Source: an uncultured Porphyromonadaceae bacterium (lineage in GTDB: Bacteria; Bacteroidota; Bacteroidia; Bacteroidales; Muribaculaceae). Taken from it: a stretch of DNA of 64,000 nucleotides. The notes below the pieces were generated by a model. The model was given only the letters and a program-made list of their open reading frames with translations. It was not told the DNA's origin and ran no database searches. A program made the position numbers and the translations under genes. Shown here piece by piece: positions 37,702 to 46,067 of this stretch (its first letter is position 1; every line of letters starts with the position of its first letter). The stretch is from contig CABUWI010000003.1 in assembly GCA_902495245.1 (NCBI GenBank), positions 62,001 through 126,000 of the forward strand, written 5' to 3'.

Positions 37702-38781
37702 TTATTCGTTAATGGTGTCTTCGGCGGCAGGTTCTGCAACCTCAATCGGCTCTTCTTCATCTTCGGCCGCATCGGCGGCGGTGTCGTCGACGGGGGCGGC
37801 TTCAGTGCACACTGCAGCCGGCTCGCACTTCTTGGCTATGTCGGCGATTTTGATGAAGTTTTCATAAGCCTTTGCCTGATTCTGGTCAAGCATTGCGCGC
37901 AGTTCGTTGAAGCGGCCTTCGAGTTCGCCCTGCTTCTGCATCTTTTCCATGAAGTTGAGGCTGTTGTCGCTCTGCATCTGCTGGTGCTGACGCTGAATCG
38001 ACTGCATTTCCTCGATGATGGGCTGATTTACCTTCTCCATATGTTCGGCAATCATTTCCTGATACTGGGCCATCAGCGCGGGGTTCTCGACATAGTAGTT
38101 CTGGTTGGCGCGGATTGTGAAGACAACGGCCTGCAGGGTGAATAGACCGCACACGATGGTTACCCACCAGCAGCTGATTGCCTTCCAGCGGGGCAGCCAG
38201 TTGTTGTTGTCCCAGCCGATGCTCTGCCACATCGACCAGAAACCGTGGTTCATGTGGAACCAGAGGGCGATGAAGCCGATGATGTAGATTACCGGAGTCC
38301 ACCAGTTCTGGAATGCGAGCTGGAGGAAGAGGGTGCCGGCTGCGGGCGGAACCTCAACGCCGTTGACGGTGTAGAGCGTGCCCATTACTTCCTGTGCCTG
38401 CATGCGTGCCCAGAACTGAACCAGGTGCACGCCGAGGAACACGAGGACCACGAAGCCGAGCACGAGCATGTTCTGCGACGACCACTCCACGCTCTTGGGG
38501 CGAGCGCTCACGGCATAGCGGTCGTTGCCGCGTGCCTTGCGGTTTTGCAGGGTGAGGACAATAGCGTCGATGATGTGAATCACTACGAGCAGTCCGAGGC
38601 CCATAGAGGCAATCAGTGCATACCAGTTGGCGCCGAGGAAGAGGCACACCTGATTGTAGGCACCGGGCCAGAAAATGGCCACTGCATTCATCAACACGTG
38701 AAATGTTACAAACAAGACAAGGCAAATTCCGGTCAGAGCCATAATGAATTTCTTGCCTATGGATGAGTTAAATAACCACAT
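37702..38781 (-). CDS. frdC: Succinate dehydrogenase cytochrome b subunit with long C-terminal extension
   Basis: Residues 1 to about 224 form the usual five-helix diheme cytochrome b subunit, with candidate heme His residues in FVTFHVLMN (28), VIHIIDA (69), LGVHLVQ (119) and FHMNHG (176/179). Most relatives end near 225-230. Here a further 135 residues follow: a long helical, coiled-coil-like part rich in Gln, Glu and Met (about 228-315), then a Cys pair and an Ala/Glu/Asp-rich tail. The reading frame is clean, so the extension is probably real. It is the first gene of the operon. Confidence 0.9.
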   Translation of the reverse strand: MWLFNSSIGKKFIMALTGICLVLFVTFHVLMNAVAIFWPGAYNQVCLFLGANWYALIASMGLGLLVVIHIIDAIVLTLQNRKARGNDRYAVSARPKSVEWSSQNMLVLGFVVLVFLGVHLVQFWARMQAQEVMGTLYTVNGVEVPPAAGTLFLQLAFQNWWTPVIYIIGFIALWFHMNHGFWSMWQSIGWDNNNWLPRWKAISCWWVTIVCGLFTLQAVVFTIRANQNYYVENPALMAQYQEMIAEHMEKVNQPIIEEMQSIQRQHQQMQSDNSLNFMEKMQKQGELEGRFNELRAMLDQNQAKAYENFIKIADIAKKCEPAAVCTEAAPVDDTAADAAEDEEEPIEVAEPAAEDTINE

Positions 38782-38845
38782 GGTAGAATGTTTGGTGAGT
38801 TGATTTGAAAAATTTAGTGAATTTTGATTTCTTGTTTATTGTTGG

Positions 38846-38853
38846 CAAAGTTA
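38846..38853 (-). promoter_or_regulatory. -7 promoter box for the frdCAB operon
   Basis: TAACTTTG on the minus strand about 65 bases before the cytochrome b start. No TTTG was found at the expected distance upstream. Confidence 0.45.
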
Positions 38854-38902
38854 CGAATTATAATTTACAATTCATAGCCGACGCCTCATAAATTTGTTTA
38901 TT

Positions 38903-40912
38903 TTACGCTTTGCCGATGAGCTTCAGGAAATCTTCCTCGGTCAGCAGCGGTATGCCCAGCGCGGCGGCTTTTTCCAGTTTGGCGGGCCCCATGTTGTCGC
39001 CTGCGAGCACCGCCGACGTCTTTTTTGAAATCGACCCGGCGTTTTTGCCTCCGTGGCGTTCAATCAGGGCTTTATACTCGTCGCGGCTGTGGCGCTCGAA
39101 GGTGCCTGAAATGACGATGGTCTGCCCGGACAGGGTGTCGGAGGTTTCCTCTTCGGGCACTTCGGGCATGGCCATCTGCAGCCCCGCGGCCCGCAGCCGC
39201 TCCAGGTTCTCGCGGTTGCGCGGGTCGGCAAAATATTCGATTATGCTGTCGGCAATGATGGGCCCCACGTCTTCAATGGCGGTCAGCTCTTCGGCGCTCA
39301 TCGACATCAGGCGGTCGATGTTACCGACTGCACGGGCTATTTTTTTGCTCGTAGTGGCCCCGACGTACGGAATGCTCAAGGCGTAGACAACGCGGTCAAA
39401 CGGCACCGACTTCGATTCTTCGGCGCCTTTCACCACCTTCCGCGCGGCGCGCAGTCCGAAGCCTTCAAGCACCATCAGCTGTTCGGGCTGCAGGTCATAG
39501 ATGTCGGCCGTTGAGCGCACCAGGCCGCGGTCATAGAGCTGTTTGGCGGTCTCCTCGCCGATGCCGTCGATGTTCATCATTCGGCGGGCGGCGAAGTGCT
39601 CGATGCGGCTGATTATCTGAGGCGGGCAGCCGTACTTGTTGGGACACACGGTCGCTGCCTCGCCTTCGGCCTTGACCAGCGGCGTGCCGCAGGCGGGACA
39701 GTGAGTTACGAACCCCACCGGGCGGGCGTCGGGGAGTCGCGATTTCAGGTCGACGCCGGTGATTTTCGGAATAATCTCGCCGCCCTTTTCGACGTAGAGC
39801 ATATCGCCCTGGTGAATGTCGAGCTTCTTGATGATATCCTCGTTGTGGAGCGACGCGCGCTTGACGACGGTGCCGCTCAGAAGCACCGGGTCGAGGTTGG
39901 CCACGGGTGTTACGATGCCCATGCGTCCGATTTCGAACGAGATGTCGCGCAGGCGCGTCAACGCGCGCTCGGCCGGAAACTTGTAGGCTATTGCCCAGCG
40001 GGGCGATTTGGCGGTGTAGCCCAGGTTGAGCTGCTGATGAAGCGAATCGACCTTGAACACAAGGCCGTCGGTGGCCACGGGCATGCGCTTGCGCTCCACG
40101 TCCCAATAGTTTATGAACTCGTCGACCTCGTCGATTGTGTGCATGCGCGTGAGCACGGGCGTGATTTTGAAGCCCCATCTGGCCGCGGCCTGCAGATTGT
40201 CGAAGTGCGAGCCCGTGGGCAGCTCGTCTGACAGCACATAATAGAAATAGGCGTCCAGCCCGCGCGAAGCGGCCTCGGCCGAGCTTTGCAGTTTCAGCGT
40301 GCCGGCGGCGGCGTTGCGCGGATTGGCAAACAGCGGCTCGTCGTTGGCCTCGCGCTCGCGGTTCAGGCGGTCAAAGGCCTCCCAGGGCAGCAGAATCTCG
40401 CCTCTGATTTCAAAGTCGTCGGGGCGCCCGGTTTCGGCCGGAATCTCGAGCGGAATGCTGCGTATGGTCAGGACGTTTTCGGTTACGATGTCGCCGCGCG
40501 TGCCGTCGCCGCGCGTAACGGCGCGCACAAGGCGCCCGTTGTGATATATCAGCGAAATCGACGTGCCGTCAAATTTCATTTCGCCGTCAATGGTGATTTC
40601 CCGTCCTTCGAGAGCGCTCCTGATTGTGCCGACCCACTTATCGACCTCTTCGATGCTGTAGGTGTTTGCAAGCGAGAGCATCGGCCTTACGTGTTCAACC
40701 TGCAGGAACGCGTGTCCAAGGTCGGAGCCCACGCGGTGGGTGGGCGAGAGGGGGTCGTCCAGATCGGGGTGTTCTTTTTCGAGGGCTTCGAGCCGTTTGA
40801 GCATCATGTCGAACTCGCGGTCTGAAATCTCAGGCGCGTTCATCACATAATAAAGGTGGTTGTGGCGGTTGAGTTCGCGGCGCAATTGTGCCACTTCTTC
40901 AGCTGGGGTCAT
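38903..40912 (-). CDS. ligA: NAD-dependent DNA ligase
   Basis: Seals nicks in replication and repair using NAD. In the 669-residue protein the adenylation domain has the active-site Lys in GEMKFDGTS (about 113-121). An OB domain follows, then a four-Cys zinc finger (CPACG ... CPNKYGC, about 404-429), helix-hairpin-helix repeats (about 450-560) and a C-terminal BRCT domain (about 592-669, LSGQTIVISGTF). Size and order are standard. It lies 20 bases after the TGS/uridine kinase-like gene. Confidence 0.96.
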   Translation of the reverse strand: MTPAEEVAQLRRELNRHNHLYYVMNAPEISDREFDMMLKRLEALEKEHPDLDDPLSPTHRVGSDLGHAFLQVEHVRPMLSLANTYSIEEVDKWVGTIRSALEGREITIDGEMKFDGTSISLIYHNGRLVRAVTRGDGTRGDIVTENVLTIRSIPLEIPAETGRPDDFEIRGEILLPWEAFDRLNREREANDEPLFANPRNAAAGTLKLQSSAEAASRGLDAYFYYVLSDELPTGSHFDNLQAAARWGFKITPVLTRMHTIDEVDEFINYWDVERKRMPVATDGLVFKVDSLHQQLNLGYTAKSPRWAIAYKFPAERALTRLRDISFEIGRMGIVTPVANLDPVLLSGTVVKRASLHNEDIIKKLDIHQGDMLYVEKGGEIIPKITGVDLKSRLPDARPVGFVTHCPACGTPLVKAEGEAATVCPNKYGCPPQIISRIEHFAARRMMNIDGIGEETAKQLYDRGLVRSTADIYDLQPEQLMVLEGFGLRAARKVVKGAEESKSVPFDRVVYALSIPYVGATTSKKIARAVGNIDRLMSMSAEELTAIEDVGPIIADSIIEYFADPRNRENLERLRAAGLQMAMPEVPEEETSDTLSGQTIVISGTFERHSRDEYKALIERHGGKNAGSISKKTSAVLAGDNMGPAKLEKAAALGIPLLTEEDFLKLIGKA

Positions 40913-40932
40913 TGTCGGGTCGGGTTGATGGG

Positions 40933-42582
40933 TTAGTAGTTGAACGACGAGCCGCCGATAAACTCGCGTATGAGTGATGTCGACGGAATGAAGTGTTCGT
41001 CGATGGGGCGGAAATAGCTCAGGAATTTGCGCAGCCGATATGCCTCGGCATATTCGGGAATGTCTTGCGGCACGTTTTTAAGCAGGTGCTCTCCGCGCTC
41101 TTTCAGCACTCCGAGCTCGAACAGCAGCGACGAGTTGAACATGGCGTCGGCGTTTTCCTGGAACGGGAAAATCCATTTTTCTTCGCCGCGGCGCACTGAC
41201 GGCCACCTCCTGATGGTTTCTGCGGCGTCGACTCCGCGGTAGGCGTTGTCGCGGATTATGCGGCGCAGCAGGCGGTTGTCGGTCGTGGGCACCCAGTTGT
41301 GATTGTCGATGCTCAGGGTTGTCAGCGCGCTGACGTAGATTTTGAACTTCATGCGCTGTTCGATTTTTGAGGTGAGCTCGGGGTTTAGACCGTGAATGCC
41401 CTCGATCAGCAGAATCGAGCGTCCTTTGAGGCTGATGCGGTTGCCGCGATATTCGCGGCGCCCGGTCTCGAAGTTATAATAGGGCAGTTCAATCTCGCCG
41501 CCGTCGAGCAGCGTCTGCAGGTCGCGGTTAAAGGCGTCGAGGTCGAGCGCATAAAGCGATTCGAAATCAAACTCTCCGTCGGCGTCTTTAGGCGTGGCCT
41601 CGCGGTCTACGAAATAGTCGTCGAGCGAAATCATCTGCGGCTCCAGCAGGTTGGTCATCAGCTGAATGGCCAGGCGCTTTGTAAATGTTGTCTTGCCCGA
41701 CGACGACGGGCCCGCAATCAGCACGATTCGACACTCTCCGCCGTCATAGCGCCGCGTAATCTCGTCGGCGATGCGGGCAATCTTGTTGTTGTGCAGAGCT
41801 TCGGCTACGTTTATGAGCGAGCGGGCGTCGCCCTGCTCGACCACGCGGTTCATCTCGCCGACGTTGCTCACGCCGACAATGCGGTTGAAAGCCACGTAGT
41901 CCGTAAACGCCTTGAACATCTTTTCCTGCGGCTCGGGTGTCAGCTCGCGCCCCATGAGCACGAACCCGTCGTGATAGGCCACGAGGTCGAAGCGGTTAAT
42001 CGAGCCGGTGCTCGGCGCCAGACAGCCGTAGTAGCTGTCGGCCACGCCGTCGAGGCGGTAATATTTCGTGTAGAGTTCGCGCACGCTTTCGAGCAGCATC
42101 ACCTTGTCGTTTAACCGCTCATGCTTGAAAATGTCGATGACGTCGGCGGTCAGCTGCTCGTGGAAGCTGAACTCCAGGTCGGCCTCGTGCAGCCGCTGCA
42201 GCTCGCGCTTCAGCGCGCCGATGCTTTCGGGCGTGATTTCCACGTCGGGGCTCAGGCGGCAGAACCAGCCGTGGCAGATCGGGTGCTCGATTTTAAGCTC
42301 GGCGCCCGGAAACAGATTCTGCACGGCGCGATAGAGCATCATGCACAGTGAGCGAATGTACACCCGGTTGCCGCTCGGCGAGTCAGGCGCGAGAAAGTTG
42401 ACCATCTTAGGCATGTAGACGCGAAAGTGCAGCCCTTCGTTCTTGTTGTTGACATGGGCGCATATCGGCCGGAAACCGAGGCGTTCTTTAAGCCGCGAGG
42501 CGATTTCAAGCAGCGACTCGCCGCCGCTGACGTCGACATATTCGCCCAGATTCGAGCAATATATTTTAAGAGGTTCGTTCAT
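40933..42582 (-). CDS. TGS/ThrRS-SAD/uridine kinase-like nucleoside kinase
   Basis: A 549-residue protein common in Bacteroidota. Residues 1-60 are a TGS domain, about 65-230 resembles the second additional domain of threonyl-tRNA synthetase, and about 280-500 is a uridine/cytidine kinase-like P-loop domain with GPSSSGKTTFTKR (about 289-301) and SLDDYFVDR. It probably phosphorylates a nucleoside, but the substrate and the use of the tRNA-synthetase-like parts are not known. It is divergent from the 5'-nucleotidase gene. Confidence 0.88.
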   Translation of the reverse strand: MNEPLKIYCSNLGEYVDVSGGESLLEIASRLKERLGFRPICAHVNNKNEGLHFRVYMPKMVNFLAPDSPSGNRVYIRSLCMMLYRAVQNLFPGAELKIEHPICHGWFCRLSPDVEITPESIGALKRELQRLHEADLEFSFHEQLTADVIDIFKHERLNDKVMLLESVRELYTKYYRLDGVADSYYGCLAPSTGSINRFDLVAYHDGFVLMGRELTPEPQEKMFKAFTDYVAFNRIVGVSNVGEMNRVVEQGDARSLINVAEALHNNKIARIADEITRRYDGGECRIVLIAGPSSSGKTTFTKRLAIQLMTNLLEPQMISLDDYFVDREATPKDADGEFDFESLYALDLDAFNRDLQTLLDGGEIELPYYNFETGRREYRGNRISLKGRSILLIEGIHGLNPELTSKIEQRMKFKIYVSALTTLSIDNHNWVPTTDNRLLRRIIRDNAYRGVDAAETIRRWPSVRRGEEKWIFPFQENADAMFNSSLLFELGVLKERGEHLLKNVPQDIPEYAEAYRLRKFLSYFRPIDEHFIPSTSLIREFIGGSSFNY

Positions 42583-42680
42583 GGTGGTTAAGAATGTTCA
42601 AACTTTCATGCAAAGATAAGCATTTTGGCGCAGTTGAACGTTAAATTTGTGAAAAACTTCCGTGAAATAGAAAATGTTTG

Positions 42681-42688
42681 TAACTTTG
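42681..42688 (+). promoter_or_regulatory. -7 promoter box immediately before the 5'-nucleotidase start
   Basis: TAACTTTG ends only 5 bases before the ATG at 42694. The nearest upstream TTTG (42646-42649) is 31 bases away, so the -33 element is uncertain. Confidence 0.5.
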
Positions 42689-42693
42689 CCCCT

Positions 42694-44151
42694 ATGAAAC
42701 TGACCAAAATTCTTTTTGTAGCCGCAGCTGCGGCGCTTACCGGCTGTGCCGCCGGCAATCAGGCCGACAACACTCTGGTAATTGTCCACACCAACGACAC
42801 CCACAGCCACATTGACCCGCTGACCGACAACGACATGGGCGGCGTGGCCCGGCGCAAGGTGATAATCGACTCCATTCGTCAGGCCGACCCCAACGTGCTC
42901 GTGGTCGATGCCGGCGACATCGTGCAGGGAACGCTCTATTTCCACCTTTATAAAGGCGAGGCCGAGCAGAAGGCGCTCAACGAGCTGGGCTATGATATTC
43001 AGATTCTCGGCAACCACGAGTTTGACAACGGCATGCCCGCGCTGAAAAAGATGCTCGACTCGGCCCGGCCGACGCTGCTCAGCTCTAACTACGATTTCTC
43101 CGAATCGATTCTCGACGGCATGTTCTCGCCCTACATGACCCGCAAGATCGGCCGCCACAAGGTCGGAATCATGGCGCTGAATCTCGACCCCAAGGGCATG
43201 GTGGCCGAGGGCAACTACGACGGCGTGCGTTACATGCCGTGGAAGGAGGCCACCGAGCGCACCGTCGACATTCTGCGCAACCGCGAGAAGTGCGACTACG
43301 TAATCGCCATTACCCACATCGGCTATAGCGGCTCTGACGAGAATCCCGACCTCTTCGGCGACGTCCAGGTGGCCCGTCAGACCTCGGGTATCAACCTCAT
43401 TATCGGCGGCCACAGCCACACGCTGCTCTCGCCGGCCGTCAGGGTGGCCAACGCCGAGGGCGATTCGGTAACCATTGTCCAGACCGGCAAGTATGGCCAG
43501 TATGTCGGCGAAATCAAGCTCGACCTCAACAACGGCGACATCAGCGAGACTCTGATTCCCGTTGACAGCCGCCTCGACTCGCGGCGCGACCCGGCGGTGA
43601 TGGCCGCTTTCGAGCCCTATCGTGCCGGCATCGACTCGCTCTACAGCCGCACCGTTGCCCGCCTCGACTCTTCCGAGCCCCTCAGCGGCCGCGACGAGGC
43701 CATGAAGAATTTCGCCGCCGACTTCATTGCCGACCGCGGCTCGAAGCTCATCGGCGCGCCCGTTGACGGCGCCATCGGCAACAAGGGCGGCCTGCGCACA
43801 ACCTGGAAGCCCGGCGACATCAGCGAAGGCGCCGCCATTGACATGATGCCGTTCAGCAACCGCATCGTCGTGCTCGAAATCAGCGGCCGCGACCTGGCCG
43901 ACGCTTTCAAGGTGATGGCGGCGCGAGGCGGCGACGCCGTCAGCGGCATAACCTCCGAGGCGCAGATTCAGCCCGACCGGACCTATCGCATCGCAACGAT
44001 TGACTATCTCGCAAACGGCGGCGACTACATGGAGCCCCTCACGCGTGCCAAACGCATTGCCGAAAGCAAGACCCTGGCCTACGACGACCTGCTCGAATAT
44101 TTCAAGGAGCACCCCGTCGTCGTGCCCGACAATACCGTCAGAATGAAATAA
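42694..44151 (+). CDS. 5'-nucleotidase / 2',3'-cyclic phosphodiesterase lipoprotein
   Basis: A 485-residue metallophosphoesterase exported as a lipoprotein: lipobox LTGC with Cys at 18. The metal-binding motifs are HTNDTHSH (about 32-39), DAGDIVQG, GNHEFDNG and later GGHSHT; the C-terminal nucleotidase domain (about 320-470) has NKGGLR and DMMPFSNR. It probably releases phosphate or nucleosides outside the inner membrane. I chose 42694 because earlier in-frame starts would precede the promoter box and spoil the signal peptide. Confidence 0.93.
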   Translation: MKLTKILFVAAAAALTGCAAGNQADNTLVIVHTNDTHSHIDPLTDNDMGGVARRKVIIDSIRQADPNVLVVDAGDIVQGTLYFHLYKGEAEQKALNELGYDIQILGNHEFDNGMPALKKMLDSARPTLLSSNYDFSESILDGMFSPYMTRKIGRHKVGIMALNLDPKGMVAEGNYDGVRYMPWKEATERTVDILRNREKCDYVIAITHIGYSGSDENPDLFGDVQVARQTSGINLIIGGHSHTLLSPAVRVANAEGDSVTIVQTGKYGQYVGEIKLDLNNGDISETLIPVDSRLDSRRDPAVMAAFEPYRAGIDSLYSRTVARLDSSEPLSGRDEAMKNFAADFIADRGSKLIGAPVDGAIGNKGGLRTTWKPGDISEGAAIDMMPFSNRIVVLEISGRDLADAFKVMAARGGDAVSGITSEAQIQPDRTYRIATIDYLANGGDYMEPLTRAKRIAESKTLAYDDLLEYFKEHPVVVPDNTVRMK

Positions 44152-44179
44152 AGTTCAACCAATTATTTTTATATTCACT

Positions 44180-44707
44180 ATGTTAAGCAAAAAGATTCAG
44201 GACGCTCTCAACGAGCAGATCAATGCCGAACTCTGGTCGGCCTATCTTTACCTGTCAATGGGCATGTATTGCGAAGAACAAGGCTGGCCCGGCATCGCCA
44301 ACTGGTTCCGCATCCAGTTCAAGGAAGAGCAGGCCCATGCCGAAATCTTCATCAACTACATCGTGCGCCGCGGCGGCCGCGTGATGCTCAAGGCAATCGA
44401 CGCCGTGCCCGTTGACGGCTGGGCCAATCCTACCGCTCTTTTTGTCGCAACTCTCGAACACGAGCAGAAGGTAACCGCCCTCATCAACAACCTCTATGCC
44501 CTGGCCGAGAGCGAACATGACTACGCCACCCGCGACCAGCTCACCTGGTTTGTCAACGAGCAGGTCGAGGAAGAAGAAAACGCTCAGGACCTCATCAACA
44601 AGTTCAAGCTCATCGGCACCGACGGCCCCGGTCTCTACACCCTCGACCGCGAACTGGCCGCCCGCGTCTACAACGTTCCTTCTCCACTTCAAACAGCCGC
44701 TGAATAA
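44180..44707 (+). CDS. ftnA: Bacterial ferritin
   Basis: A 175-residue non-heme ferritin that stores iron as ferric mineral. The ferroxidase ligands are seen in NEQINAELWSAYLYLS (Glu near 17), FKEEQAHAE (Glu/His near 50-53) and later NEQVEEEE (about 126-133). The four-helix length is standard. It lies 28 bases after the 5'-nucleotidase gene and 12 bases before panB, perhaps co-transcribed. Confidence 0.95.
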   Translation: MLSKKIQDALNEQINAELWSAYLYLSMGMYCEEQGWPGIANWFRIQFKEEQAHAEIFINYIVRRGGRVMLKAIDAVPVDGWANPTALFVATLEHEQKVTALINNLYALAESEHDYATRDQLTWFVNEQVEEEENAQDLINKFKLIGTDGPGLYTLDRELAARVYNVPSPLQTAAE

Positions 44708-44719
44708 GAAGAGAAAAAT

Positions 44720-45541
44720 ATGTCAACAAACACGACCGACGACAAGCGCAAGGTAACCACCCTGCGCTTTCGTCAGATGAAAGAGCGTGGCGAGAAAATC
44801 GCCATGCTCACCGCCTATGACTACTCGATGGCTCAGCTTGTTGACGAGGCCGGCGTCGACGCCATTCTCATCGGCGACTCGGCCGCCAACGTAATGGCCG
44901 GCTACTCGTCGACGCTGCCCATCACGCTCGACCAGATGATTTATCACGCCTCGTGCGTGGCCCGCGGCGCCAAGCGCGCGCTCATTGTGTGCGACATGCC
45001 CTTCGGCTCCGTTCAGGTCAGCCCCAAGGAGGCCGTGGCCAACGCCGTGCGCGTCATGAAGGAGTCAGGCGCCGAAGCCGTCAAGATTGAAGGCGGCGAA
45101 GAGATGCGCGAGTGCATCGAACGCATCATAGCCGCCGGCATTCCCGTCATGGGCCATCTCGGCCTCACGCCACAGAGCATCAACCAGTTCGGCTCATACG
45201 CCCTGCGCGCCAAGTCTGAAGCCGAAGCCCGCAAGCTCAAGGCCGACGCCCAGATGCTTCAGGAGATAGGCTGCTTCGGCCTGGTGCTCGAAAAGATTCC
45301 CGCCGACCTGGCCCGCGAAGTAACCCAGAGCCTCGACATTCCCACCATCGGCATCGGTGCCGGCTCGGACACCGACGGTCAGGTGCTCGTCATGCAGGAC
45401 ATGCTCGGCATCAACCGCGGCTTCGCCCCCAAATTCCTGCGCCGCTACGCTGACCTCGGCAACGAAATCGTCGACGCCGTCGGCCGCTACGTCTCCGACG
45501 TCAAAGCCGTCGACTTTCCAAACCGCGACGAACAATACTGA
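44720..45541 (+). CDS. panB: 3-methyl-2-oxobutanoate hydroxymethyltransferase
   Basis: First committed step of pantothenate synthesis (ketopantoate from 2-oxoisovalerate and methylene-THF). The 273-residue TIM barrel has MLTAYDYSMAQLVDEAGVD near 29-47, the metal-binding LIGDSAANVM segment, the VKIEGG loop and the catalytic Glu region LVLEKIP near 193-199. It is typical in length. No other pan gene is adjacent. Confidence 0.95.
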   Translation: MSTNTTDDKRKVTTLRFRQMKERGEKIAMLTAYDYSMAQLVDEAGVDAILIGDSAANVMAGYSSTLPITLDQMIYHASCVARGAKRALIVCDMPFGSVQVSPKEAVANAVRVMKESGAEAVKIEGGEEMRECIERIIAAGIPVMGHLGLTPQSINQFGSYALRAKSEAEARKLKADAQMLQEIGCFGLVLEKIPADLAREVTQSLDIPTIGIGAGSDTDGQVLVMQDMLGINRGFAPKFLRRYADLGNEIVDAVGRYVSDVKAVDFPNRDEQY

Positions 45542-45549
45542 CATTTTGC

Positions 45550-45704
45550 GTAGGGCCGCACGGCCCGCGCAATGCGGTTCAAATACGGCTGCAAATGCCC
45601 GCAGGGCATAATCTTTACGTTAACCCCGTCATGGCGCGCAGCGCCTTGGCGGGGTTAATGAATGTCCCCTCCCTGAGGTTGCCCATCAGGGCATCATCTA
45701 ATTA
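45550..45704 (+). repeat. Type-B repeat copy 1 (with type-A-like lead-in)
   Basis: A gtagggccgcacggccc palindrome is followed by the type-B element (about 45594-45704): gcccgcagggc hairpin, then the word ataatctttacgttaa, a stem-loop between ccccgtca and tggcgggg, and a closing gcccatcagggc hairpin. Copies recur at 61257-61364, 61544-61646 (inverted) and 63529-63633. The 45542-46067 gap holds this, a type-A pair, an inverted core and a promoter. Confidence 0.85.
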
Positions 45705-45753
45705 ACTTAAGGAAATTATCTGCGGATTCCTCAACGGTTAATCACGCCATATC

Positions 45754-45848
45754 GTAGGGACGCACGGTTCGTGCGTCCGCTTTGTGGAATGTGTAATGCG
45801 TTGTAATATTGACGATTATGCGCGGACGCACGGGCCGTGCGTCCCTAC
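45754..45848. repeat. Type-A palindromic repeat pair (inverted)
   Basis: gtagggacgcacggtt-cgtgcgtccgc (45754-45780) and its inverted relative (45822-45848) flank about 41 bases, as at 13237-13333. The flanked DNA differs between the two loci. Confidence 0.85.
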
Positions 45849-45871
45849 AGACCGATATTTTGCACCAATCG

Positions 45872-45909
45872 CTACCCCGCCAAGTCGCTGCGCTCCATGA
45901 CGGGGTTGA
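45872..45909 (-). repeat. Type-B repeat core, inverted fragment
   Basis: Only the central stem-loop of the type-B element is present, in reverse orientation: ctaccccgccaag through catgacggggttg. Confidence 0.8.
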
Positions 45910-45967
45910 TAGAATTGCTATACGGTTTGCCAGTATTTCTTAAAATTAGTTAAAATAAGAGGATGTA

Positions 45968-46000
45968 TTTGGATACAACATTGTTTATTCATTAACTTAG
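45968..46000 (+). promoter_or_regulatory. Promoter for the outer-membrane receptor gene
   Basis: TTTG (45968-45971) and TAACTTAG (45993-46000) with a 21-base spacer, giving a leader of roughly 60 bases. Confidence 0.65.
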
Positions 46001-46067
46001 AGCGCTGAAAACACACAATACTTATTGTAAATCTACAACAAAACTAACAAATAAAAATGACGACAAA

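Noticed and set aside
42598..44112. 504-codon minus-strand frame opposite the 5'-nucleotidase
   Set aside because: The plus strand carries the full metallophosphoesterase motif set and a lipoprotein signal; the minus frame has none.
45550..45910. CRISPR array
   Set aside because: Repeats are few, inverted and unevenly spaced, with no cas gene nearby.
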